A stretch of DNA of 64,000 nt. It comes from Lotus japonicus (lineage: Eukaryota > Streptophyta > Magnoliopsida > Fabales > Fabaceae). Shown one piece after another: positions 21,026 through 31,887 of the stretch. The position numbers were made by a program, and so were the translations under genes. Numbering within the stretch: position 1 is the stretch's first letter; every line of letters begins with the position of its first letter. Location of the stretch: NCBI RefSeq assembly GCF_012489685.1, contig NC_080041.1:26277780-26341779 (forward strand). Reading direction: 5' to 3'. The notes under the pieces are model-generated. The model was not told where the DNA came from. It did not search any database and saw nothing but the letters and a program-made list of their open reading frames with translations.

Positions 21026-21478
21026 TTAGTGTGATTTATTTTTCTTTTGGAGATTTTAAGAGTTCCATCTTCATGACCATAGATGTGTCACTGGGCAAAT
21101 ACAAGGAATACATTTCACTTCTTCTGAAGTAATTCTAAGTTGACTCTGATACCCAAGACTCTGATACCTTGTCCATGACTCTGATCACTTATGCGCTCTG
21201 ATTATTCGTTTTTCATCTATGTCATAAGTTTTTCACTCTGAACTCTTATATTATTTAGCTCAGAATCTAGACTTTACTAACGTTGTCATCAAGTATTAGA
21301 TTCAGGGGGAGCTAAGCTCAGAATCAAGCAGTGACTTGAATTCAGGATGAGCAAGATAAACTATTCACATCAGGATAAGTCTTATTCTATATCTCTAAAC
21401 TCTGAGTGAATTCAGTTTAATGGTTAAGAATTGTTCATCAAAAATTTTTAGTTTTGTCATCATCAAAAAGGGGGAGAT
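21026..21478 (+). other. Rest of element A's internal tail, with PPT
   Basis: Begins with the second TTAGT and continues the element A sequence interrupted at 11398, equivalent to 955-1406 of element 0. It carries a PPT-like run near 21304 and the functional PPT AAAAAGGGGGAGAT at 21465-21478. No ORF. Confidence 0.9.
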
Positions 21479-22692
21479 TGTAAGATCAAGTTTTGATCGA
21501 GTAGTACAACTCTATGTTTTGATGATTACAAGTTAATCTTTTGATATGAACAATTGTGGTACTCTAACGTGTTTTTCTGAGTGTGCTATTTACAGGCTCT
21601 GACCTCAACTCGATCTCACACAAATCAGAAGCACTGTGTATAAAGGGTAACCCAAGCAACGCTTTCGCATTCACCTTGTTCAGTATGAACAGTGGAAAAG
21701 CTTCAGAAGTTCTGAAGCTATACAAACTCTGATGTGGACTCAGTCGCTAGAAGCTCTGAAGATCCAGAAGGTCTGATAACCAAGAAACACTGAAGGTTCA
21801 GATGTTCTGATGGTGTAGAAGACTCTGAAGATCCAGAAGCTGAATAGTGGAAACTCTGAAGTCCAGAAGCAAGAAACTCTGAAGGCCATGTTCTTCCCTC
21901 TGAGTTCAGAATCAGAAGATACAATGGTCAGAGGATCTGTGCTTTCCCTCTGACTCTGATCAACCGGCTTCACAAGTTCCAATATGAAGTATTCCCCTGA
22001 TCAGAAGTCTCCTAGGTTAAAAGGTCAAGTCGCTATCCAAGTACAAAAGCAAGTGTACCTTCCTGACGACCTACCTAACGTTCTCAGCCACAGCAGAAGC
22101 TGGATTTTCCAGAACTGCCCTCCAACGGTAGCATTTCCCATGCAACGCTCAACCCTAATCCTTGGAGTATATATAGAGGCTGAAGATTGAAAGAAGCGGT
22201 GAGAAGAAACATTCACATACGCAAGACATATTCAAAAAATTCTAAGCTTTCTTTCATCTGAAATTCATTGAGTTTACTATTAGCTTTTTAGAAGCAAATC
22301 TCTTGTAAACAATTCTTTGATAAACAGTTTGTTTAGTTCCTTTAGGAGATCAAGGTTGATCGGATCCTAGAGAAGACTAAGAGAGTGAATCTTAGTGTGA
22401 GCTAAGTCAGTGTAATTGTTAGTCACTTGTAGGTTTCAAGTGCAGTTGTAACTATTACCTGATTAGTGGATTGCCTTCATTCTAAGAAGGAAGAAATCAC
22501 CTTAACGGGTGGACTGGAGTAGCTTGAGTGATTTATCAAGTGAACCAGGATAAAATCCTTGTGTGCTTTTCTATCTCTTATCTTTAGCACTTAAGTTCTC
22601 GAAAGATTTGTCAAAATCTTTAAGGTGGAAGTTTTATACTGAAAACGTTATTCAAACCCCCCCCCCCCTTTCTACCGTTTTTCATACCTTCA
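21479..22692 (+). repeat. 3' LTR of element A
   Basis: 1214 bp from TGTAAGATC to ACCTTCA. TATATATA at 22168-22175 is the likely U3 promoter TATA box. A run of C near 22658-22669 is longer than in the sister LTRs. The right flank, AAAGGTAGCC from 22693, is LTR sequence of element G. Confidence 0.93.
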
Positions 22693-25481
22693 AAAGGTAG
22701 CCAGATCAGCAGTAAACCCGTAGGTCTGCCATTTCGGTCTGCTACTAAGAGTCACCTAGCAGCGCTCTTACGCGGAAATCCTGGTCTTATAACCAATTTT
22801 GGAATCCGCCGTGGTCCGGTATCTCGCCGTGTTTAAACCACTTAATGAGTGCATGCAATGCAGTGATTAGCCAAACAACGTCTCCGACCTCACTCGACAC
22901 GTCGCCACGTGTTCTAGCTAAATTAATGTCTCTAAAAGCTTACCCTAAGGTAAAGTCGATTCGGCGACAAAATACAATAATCATAAAATGAGTGCAACCA
23001 CTCACGATGACTCTTCGGGTCATCAATGCTCTCACGAAGTCTCACGCTTCAGTGAAGTTTCATGCTCTCACAAGGTCTCACGCCTCAGTGGAGTTCCATG
23101 CTTTCCACAAGGTCTCACGCCTCAGTGGAGTATCCCGCATTCACAAGGTCTCACGCCTCAGTGAAGCTTCTCGGCTCATCCCATGGATGGCTAAACCAAC
23201 TGCTCCCAGAGCACAGGAGTATCAACATACTCGCAACTTCTTAACATTCTCATTACTTGGGATCCGACGACACTTCTCGCTTTCCACAACTAAGATTTGC
23301 ATCCAAAGCTTCCTTTCGAGGTTAACGCCATTACTTAAAGATTTAGAGGTTGTTTAATGTCTTATGAGTTTTCTTTTCAAAATAATATCCTTTTAGTCTT
23401 ATCGCAAATCCTATAAGTTCTCGGGATCTCCAAATCCCCAAATGACTCCAGAGAATGTCTCGATCCATAAACATCATAACAAGGCCCGAATCTCATTCGT
23501 CCTATCAAGCTTCCTCCAAAACTCTCAAAATAAAATCGGCATGACCTGCCCGCTATCCTCACCATTCAGAATCTCAGTTTCTAGTGCAAAGCATATTTAA
23601 ATCATCACAATCAACAACATGTCATATATCCATAAATCGCATCATAAACACTTAGCACTTAGCATATAAAGCATGCACCACACATCCTAGATTACCCACA
23701 TAGCACATAGCACGTAAGACAATCTCAAAAACATTCAGTAGATGAATCATCTACATTGTCAGCCGAACCTCAGAAAACATTTTCCAATCACACACAATTC
23801 CAGTGCATAAACAGTAAACAATGTCGAAACATCGACCCTAAGCATTAACTAGAGATTCAGTGAGAAGCCCTCACCTGTAGGTTCTCCAGAGTTATCGTCT
23901 AACGCTTCCTCGCAAGCAAAGCCTTGTTCCTCGGGAAACTCTTCAAAAGCACCTTTAGAACAAAACCACAGAAATCAATCAAAATCTATCGAAAACTAAG
24001 TTATCGATACTTACTAAGGTTACTCGAAGTAATCTATACTCTAAGGTACGATAATCTAGCGCGAAAGACAAGTTTTCGGAAAAGGAAATTTTCCTCCTCC
24101 TCCCCCTATAGGCTCGGCCACTTTAGGTAATTAGGGGACTCGATTTTTCTTCGATCAAACTTGGTTCCTATGCTATCATTAGCCGTAACTAAGGGTATTC
24201 TGAACTCGGAAAAATTATCGGATCAAAAACTGTCGCAGGGGTATTTTGGTCATGATTTTTAACTTAGGATATTTCAAAACTGAAATCCCAAAAATAAAAT
24301 TTTGCAGGGACGTCACCAACGACGTTTATGACAACTAATCCTACTAGCACTAAGCTAAGGCGATAGTTTTCAGCCTAAAGGTTGAAGCTTTACACCAAAA
24401 ACTCCAAAAATGGGTATTTTAGGCTCAAATTGATTCCGGCGGAATTCCGGCGACATAACGGAAAATCTAACCCGGCAGAAGTGATCTTGGGCGCATAAGG
24501 AAGAGGTTTAGAATCAGAAATGAAAGATTCAGGATAGTTTTGCAAAAACCCATAAACTATCCACTCAGAAAACTCTACAGAAAAGCTATGGAAAAAGCGA
24601 TCAGAGGTAAGGATTTGCGACTATACCTCGAAGCCTTGAAGTAGCAACTAACGGATCAACGATCAAGCAAGCGATGAACAAAATTCTTCTTCCTTCTTCC
24701 TTGTTCTTGGCCGCGGGTTTGAGGAGAGAAAATGGAGGAAAATTTGAGTTTTTCTTCCTTTCTTTGCTATATATAAAGGTTGGAAATTCGCGGGAAAATG
24801 AAAGTTTCGCGAATCTGATTTTTCCGGCGTCAATCTCCGTGAATTAATAGATATGTTTTGGCAAAATAATTCCAAAACCATAAAGAGGTCTCCTTGTATT
24901 TTTGGCAACTAATGCATAGTCGGTATAAAACTATTTTACCCGATAAGTTGCTTTTTACATCGAATGTCGGAATAGAAAACTTCCTTCTGAAGAAAGATTG
25001 AAATCATCAAGAGAAATGGGTGTACGCGTGTGGAATATTCATTTGAAGCTCTGAATAGAAAAAGTCTTCATTGTCGAGAAATTCTAGGGTTTTGAAATAC
25101 CAGGGATTCGGTTTCGGCAAACTTCCGATGATTGGAATCGGACGTTCGTAGATCCTAGAGTTTCGCCTCGAAACGATTGTGATATATGGAAAAAGAGAAG
25201 TTCTAACATTTCTCTGAAGATTTTTGGAATTAACTTCCGTCGTGCCTAAAAGTGAAAATTAGCTATATACTAGGGTTTCTGACCTAGGTTTAAGCGTAAA
25301 ACGATCGTGCTATAACTTTTATCGACTTCAATACGAACCTCAGACTTTTCCTGAACTTTCTCCTTCATACATTTATTTCATTTACTAAACTCTTGTTCAG
25401 GTTTCCCTTCGCCATGCTTCAAACCTACTGGTGAATAAGAATTTATTCACTTGGTATAAACTGAAAAACTTGGGCCTTACA
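22693..25481 (-). repeat. 3' LTR of element G, truncated by insertion of A
   Basis: 2789 bp that align with 40147-42936 almost base for base. Only scattered substitutions and single-base indels are seen, so G is young. It ends GGGCCTTACA on the plus strand next to the complement of a PPT. No convincing gene. Small ORFs (22992-23357, 24663-24908) recur in both LTRs only because the LTRs are copies. Confidence 0.9.
23027..23170. repeat. Four 36-bp tandem repeats in the G 3' LTR
   Basis: Four degenerate copies of a 36-bp unit containing TCTCACGCCTCAGTG. The same array lies at 40481-40624 in the partner LTR. Confidence 0.85.
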
Positions 25482-26169
25482 TTACTACCCTCCAAAAAGA
25501 AAGTTTCGTCCTCGAAACTTAAGGGTTAGTAAAAAAATTCTGAATATTGTCCCTTGGTCTTTTCCTCTAACTCCCATATAGCACCGTCTGTGTCTTTGTT
25601 CCAAATAACTTGCACTAAAGCACTCTGCTTTCCCCTCGATTGTTTCACTCTTCTAGTCCCAATGCTGACCCACGGCGTCTTAAAAGACATATCGTCCTCT
25701 AACTCTCTGTTGTCCGGTTCGACCACTTGAATCGGTTCTCCGTTGGAAATAATATTTGTTGGCATTCGTGCAATCGCACAACCTTAACCACTTGCTCCTC
25801 TGCCCTTGTTCGTCCAAAATACTGATTAGGAAGTCGGTACATCTCTATGTTCCGGATTGAATGCTCAACTTGAGTCTTACTACCTTGTGCATGACAAGAC
25901 TCATTCTCCTTAATCATAAATTCATCAACCCCTCATAAGCTAATCATCCTCTTGATATCCAACAATCCATTATTGTCGTCTTTGTCCTCAAAACCTTCCT
26001 CACTCAAACCAGTTTACACTTACTGAAATCCCTAACGCTTCGTATCAATCGAGATTTATCCTCTAGAAGGTCAAATCATAACTATACCTCAAGGGACTTA
26101 ACTAGTCATTTCGTCATCCGATCCTCCAACCTTCTGAGGTTTAACTACTATCGTAAATGCTATCACCAC
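25482..26169 (-). pseudogene. 3' internal part of element G with integrase scrap and chromodomain-like remnant
   Basis: PPT complement (CCTCCAAAAAGAAAG) at about 25489-25503. On the minus strand, 25765-25526 encodes about 79 residues: P-T-N-I-I-S, then Q-V-V-E-P-D-N, then R-R-V-K-Q-S-R-G-K and W-E-L-E-E. This matches the end of chromovirus pol, with the chromodomain signature V-K-Q-x-R-G-K ... W-E-L-E. An integrase-derived K-V-V-R-L-H lies just upstream in another frame (25917-25766). Everything between that motif and V-E-P-D is deleted, as in H. Degenerate and not translatable as a whole. The end at 26169 is the insertion site of C. Confidence 0.78.
26165..26169. repeat. Left target-site duplication of element C (ACCAC)
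   Basis: ACCAC precedes C at 26165-26169 and follows it at 38072-38076. Confidence 0.95.
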
Positions 26170-27380
26170 TGAAGGTATGAAAAACGGTAGAAAGGGGGGG
26201 GGGTTTGAATAACGTTTTCAGTACAAAACTTACACCTTAAAGATTTTGACAAATCTTTCGAGAACTTAAGTGCTACAGATAAGAGATAGAGAAGCACACA
26301 AGGATTTTATCCTGGTTCACTTGATAAATCACTCAAGCTACTCCAGTCCACCCGTTAAGGTGATTTCTTCCTTCTTAGAATGAAGGCAATCCACTAATCA
26401 GGTAAGAGTTACAACTGCACTTGAAACCTACAAGTGACTAACAATTACACTAACTTAGCTCACACTAAGATTCACTCTCTTAGTCTTCTCTAGGATCCGA
26501 TCAACCTTGATCTCCTAAAGGAACTAAACAAACTGTTTATCAAAGAAATGTTTACAAGAGATTTGCTTCTAAAAAGCTAATAGTAAACTCAATGAATTTC
26601 AGATGAAAGAAAGCTTGGAATTTTTGAATATGTCTTGCGTATGTGAATGTTTCTTCTCGCCGCTTCTTTCAATCTTCAGCCTCTATATATACTCCAAGGA
26701 TTAGGGTTGAGCGTTGCATGGGAAATGCTACCGTTGGAGGGCAGTTCTGGAAAATCCAGCTTCTGCTGTGGCTGAGAACGTTAGGTAGGTCGTCAGGAAG
26801 GTACACTTGCTTTTGTACTTGGATAGCGACTTGACCTTTTAACCTAGGAGACTTCTGATCAGGGGAATACTTCATATTGGAACTTGTGAAGCCGGTTGAT
26901 CAGAGTCAGAGGGAAAGCACAGATCCTCTGACCATTGTATCTTCTGATTCTGAACTCAGAGGGAAGAACATGGCCTTCAGAGTTTCTTGCTTCTGGACTT
27001 CAGAGTTTCCACTATTCAGCTTCTGGATCTTCAGAGTCTTCTACACCATCAGAACATCTGAACCTTCAGTGTTTCTTGGTTATCAGAACTTCTGGATCTT
27101 CAGAGCTTCTAGCGACTGAGTCCACATCAGAGTTTGTATAGCTTCAGAACTTCTGAAGCTTTTCCACTGTTCATACTGAACAAGGTGAATGCGAAAGCGT
27201 TGCTTGGGTTACCCTTTATACACAGTGCTTCTGATTTGTGTGAGATTGAGTTGAGGTCAGAGCCTGTAAATAGCACACTCAGAAAAACACGTTAGAGTAC
27301 CACAATTGTTCATATCAAAAGATTAACTTGTAATCATCAAAACATAGAGTTGTACTTCTCGATCAAAACTTGATCTTACA
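26170..27380 (-). repeat. 3' LTR of element C
   Basis: 1211 bp, from TGAAGG to TTACA on the plus strand, followed by the PPT complement at 27381-27394. It has a longer G run near 26193-26202 than the partner LTR. Confidence 0.95.
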
Positions 27381-27394
27381 ATCTCCCCCTTTTT
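27381..27394 (-). other. PPT of element C
   Basis: AAAAAGGGGGAGAT on the minus strand, touching the 3' LTR. This is the primer for plus-strand DNA synthesis. Further PPT-like runs occur at about 27548-27556, 27862-27876 and 27927-27936. Confidence 0.88.
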
Positions 27395-28128
27395 GATGAT
27401 GACAAAACTAAAAATTTTTGATGAACAATTCTTAACCATTAAACTGAATTCACTCAGAGTTTAGAGATATAGAATAGGACTTATCCTGATGTGAATAGTT
27501 TATCTTGCTCATCCTGAATTCAAGTCACTGCTTGATTCTGTGCTTAGCTCCCCCTGAATCTAATACTTGATGACAACGTTAGTAAAGTCTAGATTCTGAG
27601 CTAAATAATATAAGAGTTCAGAGTGAAAAACTTATGACATAGATGAAAAACGAATAATCAGAGCGCATAAGTGATCAGAGTCATGGACAAGGTATCAGAG
27701 TCTTGGGTATCAGAGTCAACTTAGAATTACTTCAGAAGAAGTGAAATGTATTCCTTGTATTTGCCCAGTGACACATCTATGGTCATGAAGGTGGAACTCT
27801 TAAAATCTCCAAAAGAAAAATAAATCACACTAACGCATCTTACACATCAAAAACTGGGTTTACTCCCCCTTTTTGTCATAAGCAAAAAGCCTGGGGTGTG
27901 AAAAACTTAGCTTGAAGTACAAGGTACTCCCCCTTAGAGAAGGTCTAAGTTTAAAGAAAACGAAAACGAAAACGATGTAAGAATCAGAGTCAGGCGAACT
28001 AAATAAAAGAGTTAATGCAAGGGATGAACGTTTACCACCGATCAAGTGAGTAAATAGAAGGGTCAGTTACCAAGAACTTAACCTCGAGAAACTGTAGGAG
28101 CATTAACTTGCAGAGAGAAAGTGAAGCC

Positions 28129-28136
28129 TATAAAAA
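28129..28136 (+). promoter_or_regulatory. TATA box of antisense gene, copy C
   Basis: TATAAAAA inside CCTATAAAAAGC, 61 nt upstream of the ATG at 28190. The surrounding 100 bp, including an ACCGATCAAG/ACCGGTCAAG block further up, is strongly conserved among A, B and C. Confidence 0.65.
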
Positions 28137-28189
28137 GCGTTGGAGAGAAAGGTAAGCTTCACACCTCGAATAATTTTCAGTAAAAAAGA

Positions 28190-28582
28190 ATGGCATCATA
28201 CAACGTAGCACTAGAAGAGCTGAGGAAGAAGGCCTTTGAAGAGGACTTGTTCCTGAACATCAGGCATCCAGAGGGTACAACGACCATCTCGAAGCTAACA
28301 CGGACATTGCTGGAAGAGAACCTGCGTCCAGAGTTGGAGAGAGACCTGAAGGAATTTCTTGCCTTCGTGGAGGAGGTGCAAGAACTCAGCCGGCTTGAAC
28401 TCAAGCTGCTGGAAGAAAAAGAGTGTTTGGAAGAGAAGCTCAAGACTTCAGAAGAGATTCTGGAGAGGGATGAGCTAAAGAACAGGCTCAGCAACATCCA
28501 GCATGAACTGGAGCGTCTGGAGAAAGATAGGTCAGAGCAGCGCCAGGAGTGCAGAAGAATGAGGAGAGATCCTCCATTCTAG
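28190..28582 (+). CDS. Antisense 130-aa coiled-coil protein, copy C
   Basis: Complete ORF antisense to element C, MASYNVALEEL to MRRDPPF. AATAAA at 28628-28633 gives a compact transcription unit of about 0.5 kb (TATA to poly(A) signal). That unit ends before the facing ORF3 stop at 28787, so the two coding regions converge without overlap. Only a few residues differ from A and B (for example Lys for Glu near residue 35 and Glu for Val near 107). The helical part is rich in Leu at heptad spacing with Glu/Lys/Arg between, suggesting an oligomerising coiled coil. No known family recognised. Confidence 0.83.
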   Translation: MASYNVALEELRKKAFEEDLFLNIRHPEGTTTISKLTRTLLEENLRPELERDLKEFLAFVEEVQELSRLELKLLEEKECLEEKLKTSEEILERDELKNRLSNIQHELERLEKDRSEQRQECRRMRRDPPF

Positions 28583-28786
28583 ACTTTTTAGAGAAGTAAT
28601 GTATGATGTAAACATAAAAAGATTATGAATAAAACGAGTTTAGCAAACATATGTGGCACAAGTAAATAGATATGCATATATAATCACAAACGAACAAATT
28701 AAAAAGAATAAGTAAATAAAAAAGAAACAGAGTTTAATCAAAATAAAAACAAAGTTAACGAAAAAGAAAAAGAAGAGATCCTAAAA

Positions 28787-31444
28787 CTAAGGTTTGTCAG
28801 TGCGTCGCAGAAGTTCCATCATCATGTGCTTCATCTCAATCAGCATGGATTCATGAGTGTCAAGACGTTGTTCCATGATGTCGAGTCTGGATGAGCTTGG
28901 CTGAGTAGAACTGGAAGGAACATTCTGAGCAGCTTGAGGATCTGGAATGGAAGCAGAAGCAGCAGGAGTAAACACAACTGGTGCAAGTGCTTGGCATCTA
29001 AGAGCTTCAGCCTCAGCTTCAAGTCGCTCTGCCTCAAGTCTGGCTTGTTCAGCTTGAGCTGCTGCCTGACGTGCAGCTTCTTCTGCTTGTTCTTTCTTTT
29101 TCTTGGCTTCTTCAATAGCTTCGAGAAGCTTATTTCTCTGTTCTTGTTCATGAAGAGCCACCCTTCGAGCAAACCTTTGCCTTGCAGCCTCAATGCTCTG
29201 ACTTCCCTCTGCATGCAGGAGCTGCATCATAATTGGAACTTGAGCCACTAGCCAAGTGCTCAGATTGTTCCACTCATCAGCCACACTTTCAGCATTCTCA
29301 CTGAGGTCAGTCTGACCGTGCACATTGCGGAGCCTCAAGGAGGCTTCATGATAGAAAATATTGATGCACTCAGAGAGAGAGGTGGGTTGAAGATGAGTAT
29401 AGGGAATTATGGAGAGGTTGGTTTCAGGAGAGGCTGGGTGATTGCTGCTATGAGCTTCAGAGACACCTTGTGGAGAACCAATGTTAATTATAGGAGCATT
29501 GGGTTCAGAGGTTCCAAGGTGGGGGTCTGAAGTTTCAACCAGAGGATGAGGTGATCTAACCGAGGATTGGTTAGACACTGAATGTTCGGGTTCAGGTTCT
29601 GGTTGAATAGGCTCTTGTTGGTTGGGGACATGGTGAGCTTGTTGAACCAAGGGGTCTGCCTCTTGTAAAGGATTAGCCAAGATAGGTTCATCTGGGTCTA
29701 CTAGACGTTCAGGTCTAGGGCCAGGATATCTCCTAGGGCTTGGACAGGTTAGGTAATATTCTTCCAAGGCAGACACCTTTTCTTTTCTAACCTCCATGAT
29801 GGGTTCAGAGGATAATGGGTCGTATGGAATGGTGAGGAGAGAGGTTGGTTCTTCTAACCTAGAGGGTTGGTTCTGAAGCAAATTCCAGAGAGGTGCTTCA
29901 GTAGGAGAAGGTTGAAAGAAGGAAGATCTTGGGGAATGTGGTGGAGTGGTGGTTTGTGCGGCTGGCTGGGATTCAGGAATAGGAGTGAGGGGATTGGAGG
30001 AGTGTTTGAGCATAGCAGAAATAGGGAGTGCATCAAATAAATTCAAATCATCATCAGAAGCAAGTGCAGACTTACTTGAATGTGCTGATGATCGAGTCAC
30101 TCTGGCAGGAGGTTCAGTCCTTCTGACCATTTCAGCAGCTGGTTCCACCCGAGTAGGCTTCACCACGATTCTGACCTTCTTCTTCTTCTTCTTTGGAGGA
30201 CCATCCTCACTATCATCACCATCATCAGGCTTTCTCTTTGTCTTCTTGACCAGAGGGACATCAGATTCCTCAGAAGATTCGTCCAGAACCATCTTCCTCT
30301 GAGCTTTCTTCTTGGGAGGAGAAGGAAACTCTGGAGCTGGTGGTAGTCTGCTGACGAAATCATCAAGGTCAATTTCGAATCCTTGAGCCCTTAGATCTTC
30401 AACATAGCATCTGATGGGGTCAGGATTGTCTGCTTGAGTCCACAGAGGGTAGTCATTCAGAGGCATTCTTCTTCCTCTGATCTCAGAAGATGTGTCTTCA
30501 TGAGCAGGAGCAATCTTCTTCTGGACCAAACCCATCTTCTTCAGAGAATTTGCAGTGAAGACATCACTGACAATGGTGCTCAAATCCTCAGTGCAACCAG
30601 CATTGATCAAATCTTGCACCAAGTTGCTTTCAATGAGAAAGTCTGAGAGCAGCCTCCCAAAAGGGATGTATTTGATTGCAGACTTGATGGAGGCGGTGGT
30701 GCGGGACTTCCGGATGCATTCCTTCAAGTAGGAGAACAGGAAGTAGGGAAGGCAGATCTTCTTCTGATTTTGGATGAAGAACAACATCGCCTTCTGGTTG
30801 AAGTTGATGTAGTCTGGGGAACTGCCCTTCGGTCTCTGGTTTATGCAGTTGAGCAGGATCTTGTGCCAGATCCTGAGTTTGGGGTGAAGATCCATCACCT
30901 TGTAACTCGTCTTGCCCGGTTTGAAGGTGGTGTACAGAGCCTGATTGACTATGTCCTTGGTGCTGGGTTTCAGCTTCGATTCCGTCAGTTGGAACCGATA
31001 CCCATAAGCAGTTTCTGCACCTAGCAAATTCACGAATGACTTCTCCATGATGATGATCTTCCTGCCAAGAATGTGAGAGACCACTTGAGTATCATCGCAG
31101 TCTGCGTGCTTCCAGAATTCCTTTACCAGTTTCTCATACACCGGTCCTCGAAGTCGGTTGAAGTAATTTCCCCAACCTTGAGCTTGGACTTCAGGACGAA
31201 GATCAAACCCATTTGCAGCCAAGTTGTCGAGGTTGAATCTCCATTCTGCCAGGACTTGGAGTTCCTCAGGAGGATAAACACAGTGAACGGCACAGCCCCG
31301 TTCTGCAATTGGAACACTCTGTTCTTGAGCTTGAACTTGATCTTGAGTTGGATTCTCAGAGCCCCTTTGACCCGTTGCTAGACCAACTACCATGTGAGGG
31401 AACTGAGGTGCATCTGCAGTAGATCTTCTGGTTTGTCTCACCAT
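28787..31444 (-). CDS. ORF3 of element C, 885 aa, with in-frame deletion
   Basis: Envelope-position ORF as in A and B. The conserved start MVRQTRRS is at 31444; the frame is open further up to 31600. The N-terminal globular block, basic clusters and C-terminal coiled coil are all present. Compared with A, 65 residues (195 nt) of the Pro/Ser/Thr-rich middle are missing between S-S-E-P-I and M-E-V-R-K. A CAT shared by both breakpoints suggests microhomology. The reading frame is kept, so the disordered linker appears tolerant of length change while the terminal domains are conserved. Confidence 0.85.
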   Translation of the reverse strand: MVRQTRRSTADAPQFPHMVVGLATGQRGSENPTQDQVQAQEQSVPIAERGCAVHCVYPPEELQVLAEWRFNLDNLAANGFDLRPEVQAQGWGNYFNRLRGPVYEKLVKEFWKHADCDDTQVVSHILGRKIIIMEKSFVNLLGAETAYGYRFQLTESKLKPSTKDIVNQALYTTFKPGKTSYKVMDLHPKLRIWHKILLNCINQRPKGSSPDYINFNQKAMLFFIQNQKKICLPYFLFSYLKECIRKSRTTASIKSAIKYIPFGRLLSDFLIESNLVQDLINAGCTEDLSTIVSDVFTANSLKKMGLVQKKIAPAHEDTSSEIRGRRMPLNDYPLWTQADNPDPIRCYVEDLRAQGFEIDLDDFVSRLPPAPEFPSPPKKKAQRKMVLDESSEESDVPLVKKTKRKPDDGDDSEDGPPKKKKKKVRIVVKPTRVEPAAEMVRRTEPPARVTRSSAHSSKSALASDDDLNLFDALPISAMLKHSSNPLTPIPESQPAAQTTTPPHSPRSSFFQPSPTEAPLWNLLQNQPSRLEEPTSLLTIPYDPLSSEPIMEVRKEKVSALEEYYLTCPSPRRYPGPRPERLVDPDEPILANPLQEADPLVQQAHHVPNQQEPIQPEPEPEHSVSNQSSVRSPHPLVETSDPHLGTSEPNAPIINIGSPQGVSEAHSSNHPASPETNLSIIPYTHLQPTSLSECINIFYHEASLRLRNVHGQTDLSENAESVADEWNNLSTWLVAQVPIMMQLLHAEGSQSIEAARQRFARRVALHEQEQRNKLLEAIEEAKKKKEQAEEAARQAAAQAEQARLEAERLEAEAEALRCQALAPVVFTPAASASIPDPQAAQNVPSSSTQPSSSRLDIMEQRLDTHESMLIEMKHMMMELLRRTDKP

Positions 31445-31887
31445 TTTGAAGAGGTTGAAGGTTTGAGGTAGAAGATGAAGGTTGAAAGATGAAGAGAGAT
31501 CGAGAGAGAATTCGAGAAAAAGGCGGTTTTGAAAAGCAGAGAGAGCTAGAGTGAAAACCGGAAGTGAAAGAGAACGTGTGTGTATAGTGGGTTTTATCAA
31601 ATAACCGTTGTTGATTCAAAAAGCACTTTAAGATCAACGGCTGAAAATTAAAGATAGATAGTAACAGTAAAATACACAATCACACACAGGAGATAAGCAT
31701 ATCTACACGCAATCATAACAGACTGTCACACGGGCACAAGGAACTATGCATCAGAAATTCTGACGCACGTGTTATTGTCTCAGCTTCAGAGTCAGTACCA
31801 GTGGGCACACACACTCTGATTGAGTTACCTACTGGACTAGACATCTTCTGATCAAGAAGTATCATAGTCAGAGGTTCTGATCCATCT

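Larger units (their letters stand above)
1407..22692 (+). mobile_element. Element A: Sirevirus-type Ty1/copia retrotransposon, split by element B
   Basis: Order on the plus strand: LTR (1407-2174), PBS, gag, pol, ORF3, antisense gene, then an interruption by B (11399-21025 plus one TSD copy), the rest of the tail (21031-21478), PPT and 3' LTR (21479-22692). The right flank, from AAAGG at 22693, continues inside the LTR of element G, matching 40147 onward. A therefore inserted into G. Its left TSD cannot be checked because the window starts in a neighbouring copy. Gag and protease carry several single-base deletions, while the rest of pol and ORF3 are open. Confidence 0.9.

Noticed and set aside
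23027..23170. Tandem repeats as a CRISPR array
   Set aside because: Units abut without unique spacers, and the context is a plant LTR.
28152..28180. GTAAGC...TTTTCAG as an intron in the antisense leader
   Set aside because: Only 29 nt, far below plant intron size, and the acceptor is missing in copy B.
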